Assembly (NCBI GenBank): GCA_903959665.1
Contig: CAJBXY010000086.1
Span: forward strand, 1 to 9,838
DNA: 9,838 nucleotides
Direction: 5' to 3'
Origin: an uncultured Solirubrobacterales bacterium
Lineage (GTDB): Bacteria > Actinomycetota > Thermoleophilia > Solirubrobacterales > Solirubrobacteraceae
Shown: positions 1-8,775 of the stretch, piece after piece
How the letters are laid out: each line of letters opens with the position of its first letter
Position numbering within the stretch: position 1 is the first letter of the stretch
Notes under the pieces: model-generated
What the model was told of the DNA's origin: nothing
What the model saw: the letters and a program-made list of their open reading frames with translations, nothing else
Databases searched by the model: none
Program-made: the position numbers and the translations under genes

Positions 1-413
1 AAAGCCTTGATCGCCGCCGTCGTGTTCACATACATCACAGTGATTGCGCCCGGGTAGCGCTGCTGCCACTGCTCAAGCTCGGCTGCCGTAATCGAATCGG
101 CCAGCGAACAGCCAGCGTCGAGGTCGGGTAGGAGGACGGTCTTCTCGGGTGCAAGAATCGACGCCGTTTCGGCCATGAAGTGAACGCCGCAGAAGGCGAT
201 CACGGGGTTATCAACCTTTGCCGCCTGCTGCGAGAGGCCGAGCGAATCGCCGACGTAATCGGCTACATCCTGAACCTCCGGAACTTGGTAATTGTGCGCG
301 AGGATCACCGCATCGCGAGCCTTCGCAAGCTCACGGACCTCGGCTTGAAGCTCGGCAACCAGCAGCGGATCGGAACCGGGCTCAGGCGCCATCGGCAGGT
401 CGACGGAGCTCAT
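1..413 (-). CDS. nadA: Quinolinate synthase NadA, N-terminal part (3' end outside window)
   Basis: NadA condenses iminoaspartate with dihydroxyacetone phosphate to quinolinate, using a [4Fe-4S] cluster, in the cytoplasmic de novo NAD pathway. Only 137 codons are visible before the left edge cuts the gene; the family is usually about 300-370 residues. Recognisable blocks are ILAHNY (residues 37-42), GDSLGLS (55-61), FCGVHFMAETASIL (74-87), LPDLDAGCSLAD (95-106) and VMYVNTTAAIKA (126-137). C102 in the GCSLAD block matches the first cluster ligand of known NadA proteins; the other two ligand cysteines would lie beyond the edge. The ATG at 413-411 overlaps the nadC stop in an ATGA, and a GAGG lies 7 nt upstream, so the start is well supported and translation is probably coupled to nadC. 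The partner enzyme that makes iminoaspartate (NadB or an aspartate dehydrogenase) is not in the window. Confidence 0.95.
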   Translation of the reverse strand, partial: MSSVDLPMAPEPGSDPLLVAELQAEVRELAKARDAVILAHNYQVPEVQDVADYVGDSLGLSQQAAKVDNPVIAFCGVHFMAETASILAPEKTVLLPDLDAGCSLADSITAAELEQWQQRYPGAITVMYVNTTAAIKA

Positions 414-1252
414 CGCTCGACCTCGACGGTCAGCGATAGATCCAGAGCAGCGGCTGAATGAGTGATCGCGCCCACCGATACGAATTGTACGCCGCTGGAG
501 GCGACTTCGGCCACGGTCGCCAGCGTTACTCCGCCGCTGGCCTCAAGCTCGGCGCGCCCTGCTACGTGAGCGACCGCTGCGCTGAGCTGGTCGGGCGTCA
601 TGTTGTCAAGCAGCAGCCGCTCAGCGCCGGCCGCAATCGCTTCGTCGACCTGCTCAAGATCGCAGCATTCGACCTCCAGCGGAAGCTTCGCATCGGCGGC
701 ACGGGCCCCAGCAACAGCAGCCGCTATGCCGCCGGCCATTTCGATGTGGTTCTCCTTGATCAGGTAAGCGTCCCAGAGGCCGATGCGATGGTTGGCGCCT
801 CCGCCAGCGACGACCGCCGCCTTCTCCAGCAGCCGCATCCCTGGCGTCGTCTTGCGCGTGTCGAGAATCTGCGCGCCCGTGCCCTCGACCGCTTCGACGT
901 AGCGCGCCGCGGCTGTCGCGACGCCGCTGAGATGGGCGAGCAGGTTGAGCGCGCTGCGCTCGCCGCTAACGATCGCGGCTGCGTTGCCGCGAAGGCTCAG
1001 CACCGGCCCCTGCTCGCGCCAGCGGCCTTCGTCGGTGAGCGGCTCAAACTCGATCGCCGGATCGAGCGCCGCAAAGACAGCCTCCGCTGCTTCGAGGCCG
1101 AAAATAACTCCCGCCTGCTTCTGCGTAATCAGGCCGGCCGCCCTGCTGGCCGGCGGAATTGTCGCGGCCGCCGTGCGGTCGCCGTCGCCAACGTCCTCGG
1201 CCAGCGCAGCGGCGACAAGGTGATCGAGCTCTCGCCGGGTCGCCTGATCCAT
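410..1252 (-). CDS. nadC: Nicotinate-nucleotide pyrophosphorylase (carboxylating), quinolinate phosphoribosyltransferase
   Basis: NadC converts quinolinate and PRPP to nicotinate mononucleotide, CO2 and pyrophosphate, the step after NadA. The protein has 280 residues, normal for the family. An N-terminal domain (about 1-110, including SGERSALNLLAHLSG at 96-110) precedes the barrel, with DTRKTTPG (131-138), HRIGLWDAYLIKENH (155-169), EVE (193-195), LLLDN (213-217) and SGG (239-241). These hold the basic residues that bind quinolinate and PRPP (R133, K134, H155, R156, K166) and the acidic metal-site residues (E193, D216). The start is ATG, 17 bp after the decarboxylase stop, with only a weak AGG 8 nt upstream. 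The stop overlaps nadA by 4 bp. The order nadC then nadA differs from the nadB-nadA-nadC order of Bacillus. No key residue appears to be missing. Confidence 0.97.
   Translation of the reverse strand: MDQATRRELDHLVAAALAEDVGDGDRTAAATIPPASRAAGLITQKQAGVIFGLEAAEAVFAALDPAIEFEPLTDEGRWREQGPVLSLRGNAAAIVSGERSALNLLAHLSGVATAAARYVEAVEGTGAQILDTRKTTPGMRLLEKAAVVAGGGANHRIGLWDAYLIKENHIEMAGGIAAAVAGARAADAKLPLEVECCDLEQVDEAIAAGAERLLLDNMTPDQLSAAVAHVAGRAELEASGGVTLATVAEVASSGVQFVSVGAITHSAAALDLSLTVEVER
421..424 (-). promoter_or_regulatory. Ribosome binding site of nadA inside the nadC 3' end
   Basis: On the minus strand GAGG is followed by a 7-nt spacer and then the nadA ATG. It lies within the last codons of nadC. 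With the ATGA stop/start overlap it supports independent or coupled initiation of nadA. Confidence 0.55.
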
Positions 1253-1269
1253 AGAAGCAGCCTAGAGAA

Positions 1270-2754
1270 TTAGGCCGGGCGCTCTTCGAGCAGGACGGCG
1301 ATCGTCCCCAGCGTCGGGTCGCTGGCGCCGTGCAGGCGCGAGCCAGCGGCAGAGGTCTGGCGCAGATTCTCGATCACTTCGGCGCTAACCCGCTCACCTG
1401 GCAGCAGCGCAGGAATGCCAGGCGGATAACCGGCGATTGACTCGCAGGAGATGCGGCCAACAGCCTGATCGAGCGGGACGATCTCGGCCTCACCCAGGAA
1501 TGCCTCGCGCGGCGGCACGACGCAGCCGCCGGAAAGCTCGAGCCGCGGGACCGGCGCAACCTCGACGAAACCACTGCTGAGCTCGGCGGCGCTCGCTTCG
1601 ACCGCGGCGACGAGGCGGTCGAACTGCTGATCGGTTTCAGCCAAACTAACGACGAAGACGACGGTCGCCTGAGCGGCCATCTCGGGATGGACGTCGTGGC
1701 GCGTGCGTAGGTGATCAAGGAACTGGAGCCCGCTGCAGCCGACGGCGCGAACGTCGAGCACAATCCGCAGCGGGTCAAAACCGGCGATCCCGGGTCGGCC
1801 GACGAAACTCTGATCGACTAGCTCGATCCCGTCGATCGCTCCAAGCCGTTCGCGAACCACGACCAGCTTCTCAAGCGTCTCCCCCAGCAGCTCTTCGCCG
1901 CGGGTGGCAAGCTGGCGGCGGGCGGCGTCGAGCGAGGCGATCAGCAGTGTGCTCTGGCTCGTTGAACGGAGGATGCGAACTGCCCGGCCAACCGCGGCCT
2001 CGTCGATCCGCCCCCCGCTGCCGAGGTGAAGCATCGCGCTCTGCGTCATTGAGCCGCCGAGTTTGTGAGTGCTCGTGAGCACGGCGTCGGCGCCGAGCGC
2101 CAGCGCACTTGGCGGCAGATCGGGATGGAAACCGAGGTGCGCGCCCCACGACTGATCGACGACCAGCGCCGCGCCGGCAGCGTGAGCCACCTCGGCGCAG
2201 CCGGCGACATCGGCGGCCAAGCCGTAGTAGGTCGGCGAGACGATGAACGCTGTGCGCACCTCGGGGTGCGCGGCCAGCAGCGCGGCGAGCTTCTCCGGCT
2301 CAACGCCGAGCGCCATGCCCAACTCACTGTCGTATTCGGGCTCGATGAAGATCGGGTTGCCGCCGCTGAGGACGAGGCCGTCGACGATCGAGGCGTGCGA
2401 GTTGCGTTGAGCGATCACGTGGCGCCCGAGCGGCGCGAGCGCAAGACAGAGCGCGTGGTTGCCTTGCGAGGCGCCGTTGGTGAGGAACCAGCTCTTCTCC
2501 GCTCCATAAGCCTCGGCTGCCAAGCTTTCCGCCAGCGCGTAAGGAGTTGGCTCGGGGCCGTCATCGATGCCGTCGATCCCCTGAGCGAGGTCGTGGGCGA
2601 GAGCGGCCTGACCGAAAGCTTCAACGAGCGCGGCGTCGGCGCCCAGCCCTCCCTTGTGCCCAGGCACGTGGAAGCGAACCGGCTGGCGCGCAGCGTAGGC
2701 GGCCGACGCGTCCAGGTACGGCGCAGTCGACTGGTCGTGGCCGGCGGCGCTCAC
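1270..2754 (-). CDS. Short-form Orn/Lys/Arg decarboxylase family protein (PLP-dependent, fold type I)
   Basis: The 494 residues match the short Bacillus SpeA/YaaO-like branch of the Orn/Lys/Arg decarboxylase family, which lacks the N-terminal wing domain of the long enterobacterial enzymes. Such enzymes decarboxylate a basic amino acid to a di- or polyamine; the substrate here cannot be told from sequence. Family blocks are HVPGHKGG (29-36), FLTNGASQGNH (90-100), RNSHASI (117-123), FIVSPTYYG (170-178), VVDQSWGAHLGFHP (198-211, D200 expected to contact the PLP ring nitrogen), STHKLGGSMTQSAMLH (228-243, K231 the expected Schiff-base lysine), and the C-terminal GYPPGIPALLPGER (442-455). The start is GTG, directly after the prfB TAA with no gap, with GAGAG 4 nt upstream. 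HVPGHKGG begins only 28 residues in, so a much later start is unlikely. The residues after K231 (LGGS) may differ from the commoner TLPA-type sequence. The genes on either side (RF2, NadC) do not suggest a pathway. Confidence 0.9.
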   Translation of the reverse strand: MSAAGHDQSTAPYLDASAAYAARQPVRFHVPGHKGGLGADAALVEAFGQAALAHDLAQGIDGIDDGPEPTPYALAESLAAEAYGAEKSWFLTNGASQGNHALCLALAPLGRHVIAQRNSHASIVDGLVLSGGNPIFIEPEYDSELGMALGVEPEKLAALLAAHPEVRTAFIVSPTYYGLAADVAGCAEVAHAAGAALVVDQSWGAHLGFHPDLPPSALALGADAVLTSTHKLGGSMTQSAMLHLGSGGRIDEAAVGRAVRILRSTSQSTLLIASLDAARRQLATRGEELLGETLEKLVVVRERLGAIDGIELVDQSFVGRPGIAGFDPLRIVLDVRAVGCSGLQFLDHLRTRHDVHPEMAAQATVVFVVSLAETDQQFDRLVAAVEASAAELSSGFVEVAPVPRLELSGGCVVPPREAFLGEAEIVPLDQAVGRISCESIAGYPPGIPALLPGERVSAEVIENLRQTSAAGSRLHGASDPTLGTIAVLLEERPA

Positions 2755-3909
2755 TTAGCTCTCGCTCGATCGCAGCAGCTCGGCGCGGACGAATTCATCG
2801 AGGTCGCCGTCCAGCACTCGCTGAGCGTCGCCGATCTCAACGTCGGTGCGGTGATCCTTGACCATCGTGTATGGGTGAAGCACGTAGGAGCGGATCTGCG
2901 AGCCGAAGTTGACGTCCTGGCTCTCACCCTTTGCGGCCGCAATCTCCTCGCTGCGGCGGCGCTCCTCGGCCTCGAGCAGCTTTGCTCGCAGCATCTTCAT
3001 CGCGGTCTCCTTGTTTGACGACTGCGAGCGCTCGTTCTGGCACTGAACGACGATCCCACTCGGGCGGTGCGTGATCCGCACCGCTGAATCGGTCTTGTTT
3101 ACGTGCTGGCCACCGGCGCCGGATGCGCGGTAGGTGTCGATCTGAAGGTCATCGTCCTCGATCGTCACCCCTTCAATCTCGTCAACGACCGGCGCAATTT
3201 CAACCCCCGCAAATGATGTTTGCCGGCGGCTGGCCGAATCAAATGGTGAGAGGCGCACGAGCCGATGGACGCCGCGCTCGGCGCAGAAGAGGCCATAGGC
3301 GTTCTCACCGGAAGCCTTGAAGGTCGCTGACTTGATTCCGGCTTCCTCCCCGGCGCTGGCCTCCAGCAGTTCAACCTCGAAGCCGCGGCTTTCGGCCCAG
3401 CGCATCATCATCCGCAAAACCATCTCCGCCCAGTCCTGAGCGTCGGTCCCTCCGGCGCCTGCGTTGACCGTGACAAGCGCATCGCCGGCGTCGTAATCGC
3501 CGGCAAAGAGGCGCTCCTCCTCAAAGGCTGCGAGCCGCCGTTCGACGTCGGCGAGCTGGCCTTCAAACTCGCCGGCGAGCGATGCGTCCTCATCGACAAG
3601 TTCGAGCATCGTCGCTAGATCATCGCCGTCGCCGGAAAGCTCCTGCCAGCGCTCGAGGCGGCGCGATACGCGCGCGTGCTCGGCGCTAACGCGGGCCGCC
3701 TGCTCCTGATTATCCCAGAAGCCTTCGGCGCCCATTTGGGCTTCAAGTTCGGAAACCTGATCGGCCAGTGCGGCAGGGTCGAGAAAGCTCGACAGCTCAG
3801 CGAGCTGCTCCGTTACAACGCTGAGGCGCTGCGGCGCCGACTCGAGATTTGGCTCAGTAGCCACGACTTGCGACGCTAGCAGCGAAACAGCTTGGCCGCA
3901 GGGCGCCAC
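2755..3909 (-). CDS. prfB: Peptide chain release factor 2 (RF2)
   Basis: RF2 recognises UGA and UAA in the ribosomal A site and triggers peptidyl-tRNA hydrolysis. The SPF tripeptide (221-223, in RLVRLSPFDSASRR) identifies RF2 rather than RF1, and the GGQ loop is at 266-268 (SGAGGQHVNKTDSAVRITH). An N-terminal helical region and the AGAGGTDAQDWAEM block (150-163) precede them. The 384 residues from the GTG at 3909 are slightly longer than the E. coli protein. An in-frame GTG at 3864-3862 (residue 16, followed by ATEPNLES) would give 369 residues and fit the family length better; neither start has a good Shine-Dalgarno sequence. The autoregulatory +1 frameshift of many RF2 genes is absent: at the equivalent Leu-Asp (L43-D44) the codons are CTC GAC, in one continuous frame. 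The first start abuts the secA TGA and the TAA stop abuts the next GTG, so translational coupling on both sides is likely. Confidence 0.96.
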   Translation of the reverse strand: MAPCGQAVSLLASQVVATEPNLESAPQRLSVVTEQLAELSSFLDPAALADQVSELEAQMGAEGFWDNQEQAARVSAEHARVSRRLERWQELSGDGDDLATMLELVDEDASLAGEFEGQLADVERRLAAFEEERLFAGDYDAGDALVTVNAGAGGTDAQDWAEMVLRMMMRWAESRGFEVELLEASAGEEAGIKSATFKASGENAYGLFCAERGVHRLVRLSPFDSASRRQTSFAGVEIAPVVDEIEGVTIEDDDLQIDTYRASGAGGQHVNKTDSAVRITHRPSGIVVQCQNERSQSSNKETAMKMLRAKLLEAEERRRSEEIAAAKGESQDVNFGSQIRSYVLHPYTMVKDHRTDVEIGDAQRVLDGDLDEFVRAELLRSSES

Positions 3910-6780
<2,871 letters not shown>

Positions 6781-6793
6781 TGACCGAAGTGTA

Positions 6794-6805
6794 GCCGCGC
6801 GCGGC
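6794..6805. repeat. 12-bp perfect GC palindrome in the hpf-secA spacer
   Basis: GCCGCGCGCGGC reads the same on both strands and sits in the 40-bp gap, 13 bp before the secA ATG. As RNA it could form only a short 4-bp stem with a 4-nt loop, and no T-run follows, so it is not a typical intrinsic terminator. It may be a chance result of GC richness. Confidence 0.3.
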
Positions 6806-6820
6806 GCCCAACGAGCCTGC

Positions 6821-7174
6821 TTAGAAGGCGCCCTCCGCGTGGCCGTGGCGGATCGTCTCAGCGCCGGCGCGGCTGCGGGCGCGAGCCCTGTCGCCGCGGC
6901 GGTTCAGTTGGCGCACAACCTCGTCGGCGATGTGGCCGATCGCGGCCGCCATGTTGCGCTCGTGAGCCTTGGCGTTGATCGTTCCACCCTTGATGTGAAG
7001 GTTCGCTTCGGCCTTCTGGCCGTCGGCGATCTTAGGGTTGTGCTCCTCGGCGAGAATCACCTCGCAGCGAACATCCTCGGGCACTCGCCGTTTGATCTTC
7101 GCGAAACGCTTGGCGACAAGCGCACGCAGCTCTCCATTGATCTCGATATTGGTCCCGGTCAGGTCGATGCGCAT
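6821..7174 (-). CDS. hpf: Short ribosome hibernation promoting factor (HPF/RaiA family)
   Basis: HPF/RaiA proteins bind the 30S decoding region in stationary phase or stress and block translation. The 117-residue product begins MRIDLTGTNIEI and carries the single beta-alpha-beta-beta-beta-alpha domain: FAKIKRRVPEDVRCEVIL (24-41), KAEANLHIKGGTINAKAHERN (54-74, with the usual basic and small residues) and AAIGHIADEVVRQLNR (77-92). An Arg-rich tail follows (93-110). It lacks the C-terminal dimerisation domain of the long HPFs that are common in Actinobacteria and Firmicutes, so it should be classed as short HPF or RaiA-like. The ATG at 7174 has AAAGGA 6 nt upstream; an in-frame upstream start at 7216 is less likely because the conserved domain starts at this ATG. 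It lies 51 bp after comFC and 40 bp before secA. A TACATT on the minus strand in the upstream gap could be a -10 box, but no convincing -35 was seen. Confidence 0.9.
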   Translation of the reverse strand: MRIDLTGTNIEINGELRALVAKRFAKIKRRVPEDVRCEVILAEEHNPKIADGQKAEANLHIKGGTINAKAHERNMAAAIGHIADEVVRQLNRRGDRARARSRAGAETIRHGHAEGAF

Positions 7175-7180
7175 AGGGAG

Positions 7181-7186
7181 TCCTTT
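7181..7186 (-). promoter_or_regulatory. Ribosome binding site that sets the hpf start
   Basis: AAAGGA on the minus strand, 6 nt before the ATG at 7174-7172, is the clearest Shine-Dalgarno sequence in the window. It favours the 117-residue hpf product over a version starting 42 nt further upstream. Confidence 0.7.
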
Positions 7187-7225
7187 GTCGTGATGGAGGT
7201 AGCTCAAATGTACCACCGCCAGGCG

Positions 7226-7912
7226 CTAAGGAACAGAGCAATATGTGACAGCGCTGACGCACTCGCTGGCGCCCTCGAGCAGCGCCTCGGCGCAGAGCTC
7301 GAGCGTCGCGCCGGTGGTGCAAACGTCATCGATCAGGATCGCCTTCGGCGGCGCCGCGTGGGCAAGGCCAACGCGCAGACCGCGCCCGCTCAGGCGCTCG
7401 CTGCGGCCAAGGCCGCGCTGCCCACGCGCGACTGCCGATCGGCGCCTCAGCGGGCGTTCGAGCGGCAGCAGCACAAGGCGCGAAAGCTCGGCTGCGAGCA
7501 GATCGGCGTGGTCAAAGCCGCGCTGGCGGAGGCGGAGTGGGCTGGCAGGAACGGGAACCAGCGCGGCGTCTGGCGGGAAGGCGCGCGGCGGCAGCGCATC
7601 GACGATCTGTCGCGCCATCAGCGCTGCCAGCGCTGTCGCGGACTGAAACTTGAGTGCGTGAACCAAGGCCCGCGCCGGCCCTTCGAACTGCAGCGGCGAC
7701 CAATGCTGCGCAAGCACGCTGCCGCAGCGGCGCGGCGCCAGCGGCTCAATCCACGGAAGCTGCGAGCGACAGTCCTCGCAGAGCCGCTGGTCGGCCGCTT
7801 CACGACAGGCCCAGCAGAGCGGCGGGACGATCAGGTTTAGGGCTGCGCGAAAGATCTCGCCAACTTTGGCGCGAGAGTCGCATCGCCACCAGCAACGGTC
7901 TGCGACGATCAA
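7226..7912 (-). CDS. comFC: ComF-family phosphoribosyltransferase-like protein
   Basis: ComF/GntX-family proteins pair an N-terminal zinc-ribbon-like segment with a type I phosphoribosyltransferase domain. They are needed for DNA uptake in competent bacteria, but their reaction is not established. Visible here are PPLCWAC and LCEDC (two CxxC pairs, about residues 33-48 from the TTG start), FEGPARALVHALKF, VPVPASPLRLRQRGFDHADLLA, and the PRPP loop ILIDDVCTTGATLELC near the C terminus. The gene ends at TAG. The start is uncertain. In-frame choices are TTG at 7912 (228 residues, weak AGG 8 nt upstream, chosen because it does not overlap the divergent ctaG) and ATG at 7969 (247 residues, overlapping ctaG by 52 bp). 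The conserved part starts well inside either, so the product call does not depend on this. No other competence genes are in view; a role outside transformation is possible. Confidence 0.88.
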   Translation of the reverse strand: MIVADRCWWRCDSRAKVGEIFRAALNLIVPPLCWACREAADQRLCEDCRSQLPWIEPLAPRRCGSVLAQHWSPLQFEGPARALVHALKFQSATALAALMARQIVDALPPRAFPPDAALVPVPASPLRLRQRGFDHADLLAAELSRLVLLPLERPLRRRSAVARGQRGLGRSERLSGRGLRVGLAHAAPPKAILIDDVCTTGATLELCAEALLEGASECVSAVTYCSVP

Positions 7913-7917
7913 GCCTG

Positions 7918-8775
7918 ATGCCTGCAACAACTTCGCTCCTGCCGCTCGCTGCCACGGCCGACACCTCATGGACGATCGAACCTGGGGCGATCCTGATGAT
8001 CTTGATCCTCGGGGGGCTCTACCTGCCGCGCTGGTGGCGCGTGCGGCGAGCAGACGGGGCCGAGGCGGCGCCGATCTGGCGCCTGGCCAGCATGCTCGTC
8101 GGGCTCAGCTCGCTGGCGCTGGCGCTGCTCTCTCCGATCGACGTGCTGGCCGAGCAATCGTTCAGTTTCCACATGGCCCAGCACATGCTGCTGCTCGATC
8201 TGGTGCCGATCTTCTGCATCCTCAGCTTGAACAAGATTCTGCTGCGCCCGGCGACCAAGCGCCTACAAGCGTTGGAACGTTCGCTCGGGCCGCTGATGCA
8301 CCCCTGGGTGGCGGTTGTGCTCTACATCGTCGCGATGTGGGCTTGGCACGTGCCTGGCGCCTACGACGCAGCGCTCGAGAACGCGACCGTTCACGTGCTC
8401 GAACACATCTGCTTCCTCAGCGTCGGCTTCCTCTACTGGTGGCAGCTGCTCTCACCGATCCGCTCACGCTTTCGCGGCGGGGCGATGGGCCCGCTCCTGT
8501 ACATGGTCTCGACCAAGGTGGGAGTCGGCCTGCTCGGAATTCTGTTGACCTTCGCACCGAATTCGCTCTACCCCTACTACGAGCAGCGCGAAGGGATCTT
8601 TGGCCTCAGCGCCGTCGTCGACCAGCAGATTGGCGGCGAGCTGATGGCGCTGGAGCAGACGATTGTGATGGGCGTTGCGCTCGCCTACCTGCTGTTCCGC
8701 GCAATTGAGCAGAGCGAGCGTGAGCAGGAGCGCCGCGAAGCGCTCGAAGACCGCGCCGAAGAGCAGCGCAGCTAG
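7918..8775 (+). CDS. ctaG: CtaG-like cytochrome c oxidase (caa3-type) assembly factor, integral membrane protein
   Basis: The 285 residues match the Bacillus-type CtaG family (caa3_CtaG), which is needed for active caa3 oxidase; it is unrelated to the Cox11-type copper chaperone also called CtaG. About seven hydrophobic segments are visible, near residues 22-38, 57-73, 88-105, 129-146, 158-177, 190-212 and 245-261. Conserved polar residues of the family include FHMAQHMLLLDLVP (84-97), HPW (128-130), AWHVPGAYDAAL (142-153), HVLEH (159-163) and DQQIGGELMALEQ (235-247). The C-terminal tail (261-285) is a charged Glu/Arg-rich helix. The ATG at 7918 has no clear Shine-Dalgarno sequence. A later ATG (residue 27) would cut the first membrane segment, so I kept the first. 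The gene is divergent from comFC with almost no space and has no oxidase subunit genes beside it in the window. Confidence 0.9.
   Translation: MPATTSLLPLAATADTSWTIEPGAILMILILGGLYLPRWWRVRRADGAEAAPIWRLASMLVGLSSLALALLSPIDVLAEQSFSFHMAQHMLLLDLVPIFCILSLNKILLRPATKRLQALERSLGPLMHPWVAVVLYIVAMWAWHVPGAYDAALENATVHVLEHICFLSVGFLYWWQLLSPIRSRFRGGAMGPLLYMVSTKVGVGLLGILLTFAPNSLYPYYEQREGIFGLSAVVDQQIGGELMALEQTIVMGVALAYLLFRAIEQSEREQERREALEDRAEEQRS
8772..8775. other. Convergent stop codons sharing a CTAG palindrome
   Basis: The ctaG TAG (8773-8775, plus) and the uridylyltransferase TAG (8774-8772, minus) overlap in CTAG. There is no room for a terminator between the genes, so the two transcripts must overlap or end inside each other's coding sequence. 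Confidence 0.9.

Noticed and set aside
458..1273. Plus-strand open frame opposite nadC (271 codons)
   Set aside because: NadC on the other strand has all catalytic blocks; the plus-strand product matches nothing I recognise.
2065..3018. Long plus-strand open frame opposite the decarboxylase and prfB 3' end (317 codons)
   Set aside because: Spans the antisense of two well-supported genes, with low-complexity Arg/Ala/Gly-rich content and no domain.
3770..3800. Programmed +1 frameshift site in prfB
   Set aside because: The region is a single open frame with CTC GAC at the expected Leu-Asp site; there is no in-frame TGA and no slippery CTT TGA.
7175..7216. Upstream extension of hpf by 14 residues
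   Set aside because: The strong AAAGGA at 7181-7186 and the start of the conserved domain both point to the ATG at 7174.
7175..7225. Promoter for hpf in the comFC-hpf gap
   Set aside because: A TACATT could serve as a -10 box, but no acceptable -35 sequence lies at the right distance; too weak to annotate.
6839..7840. Plus-strand open frame opposite hpf and comFC (333 codons)
   Set aside because: Antisense to two genes with clear family motifs; its own translation is Arg/Ala-rich with no recognised fold.
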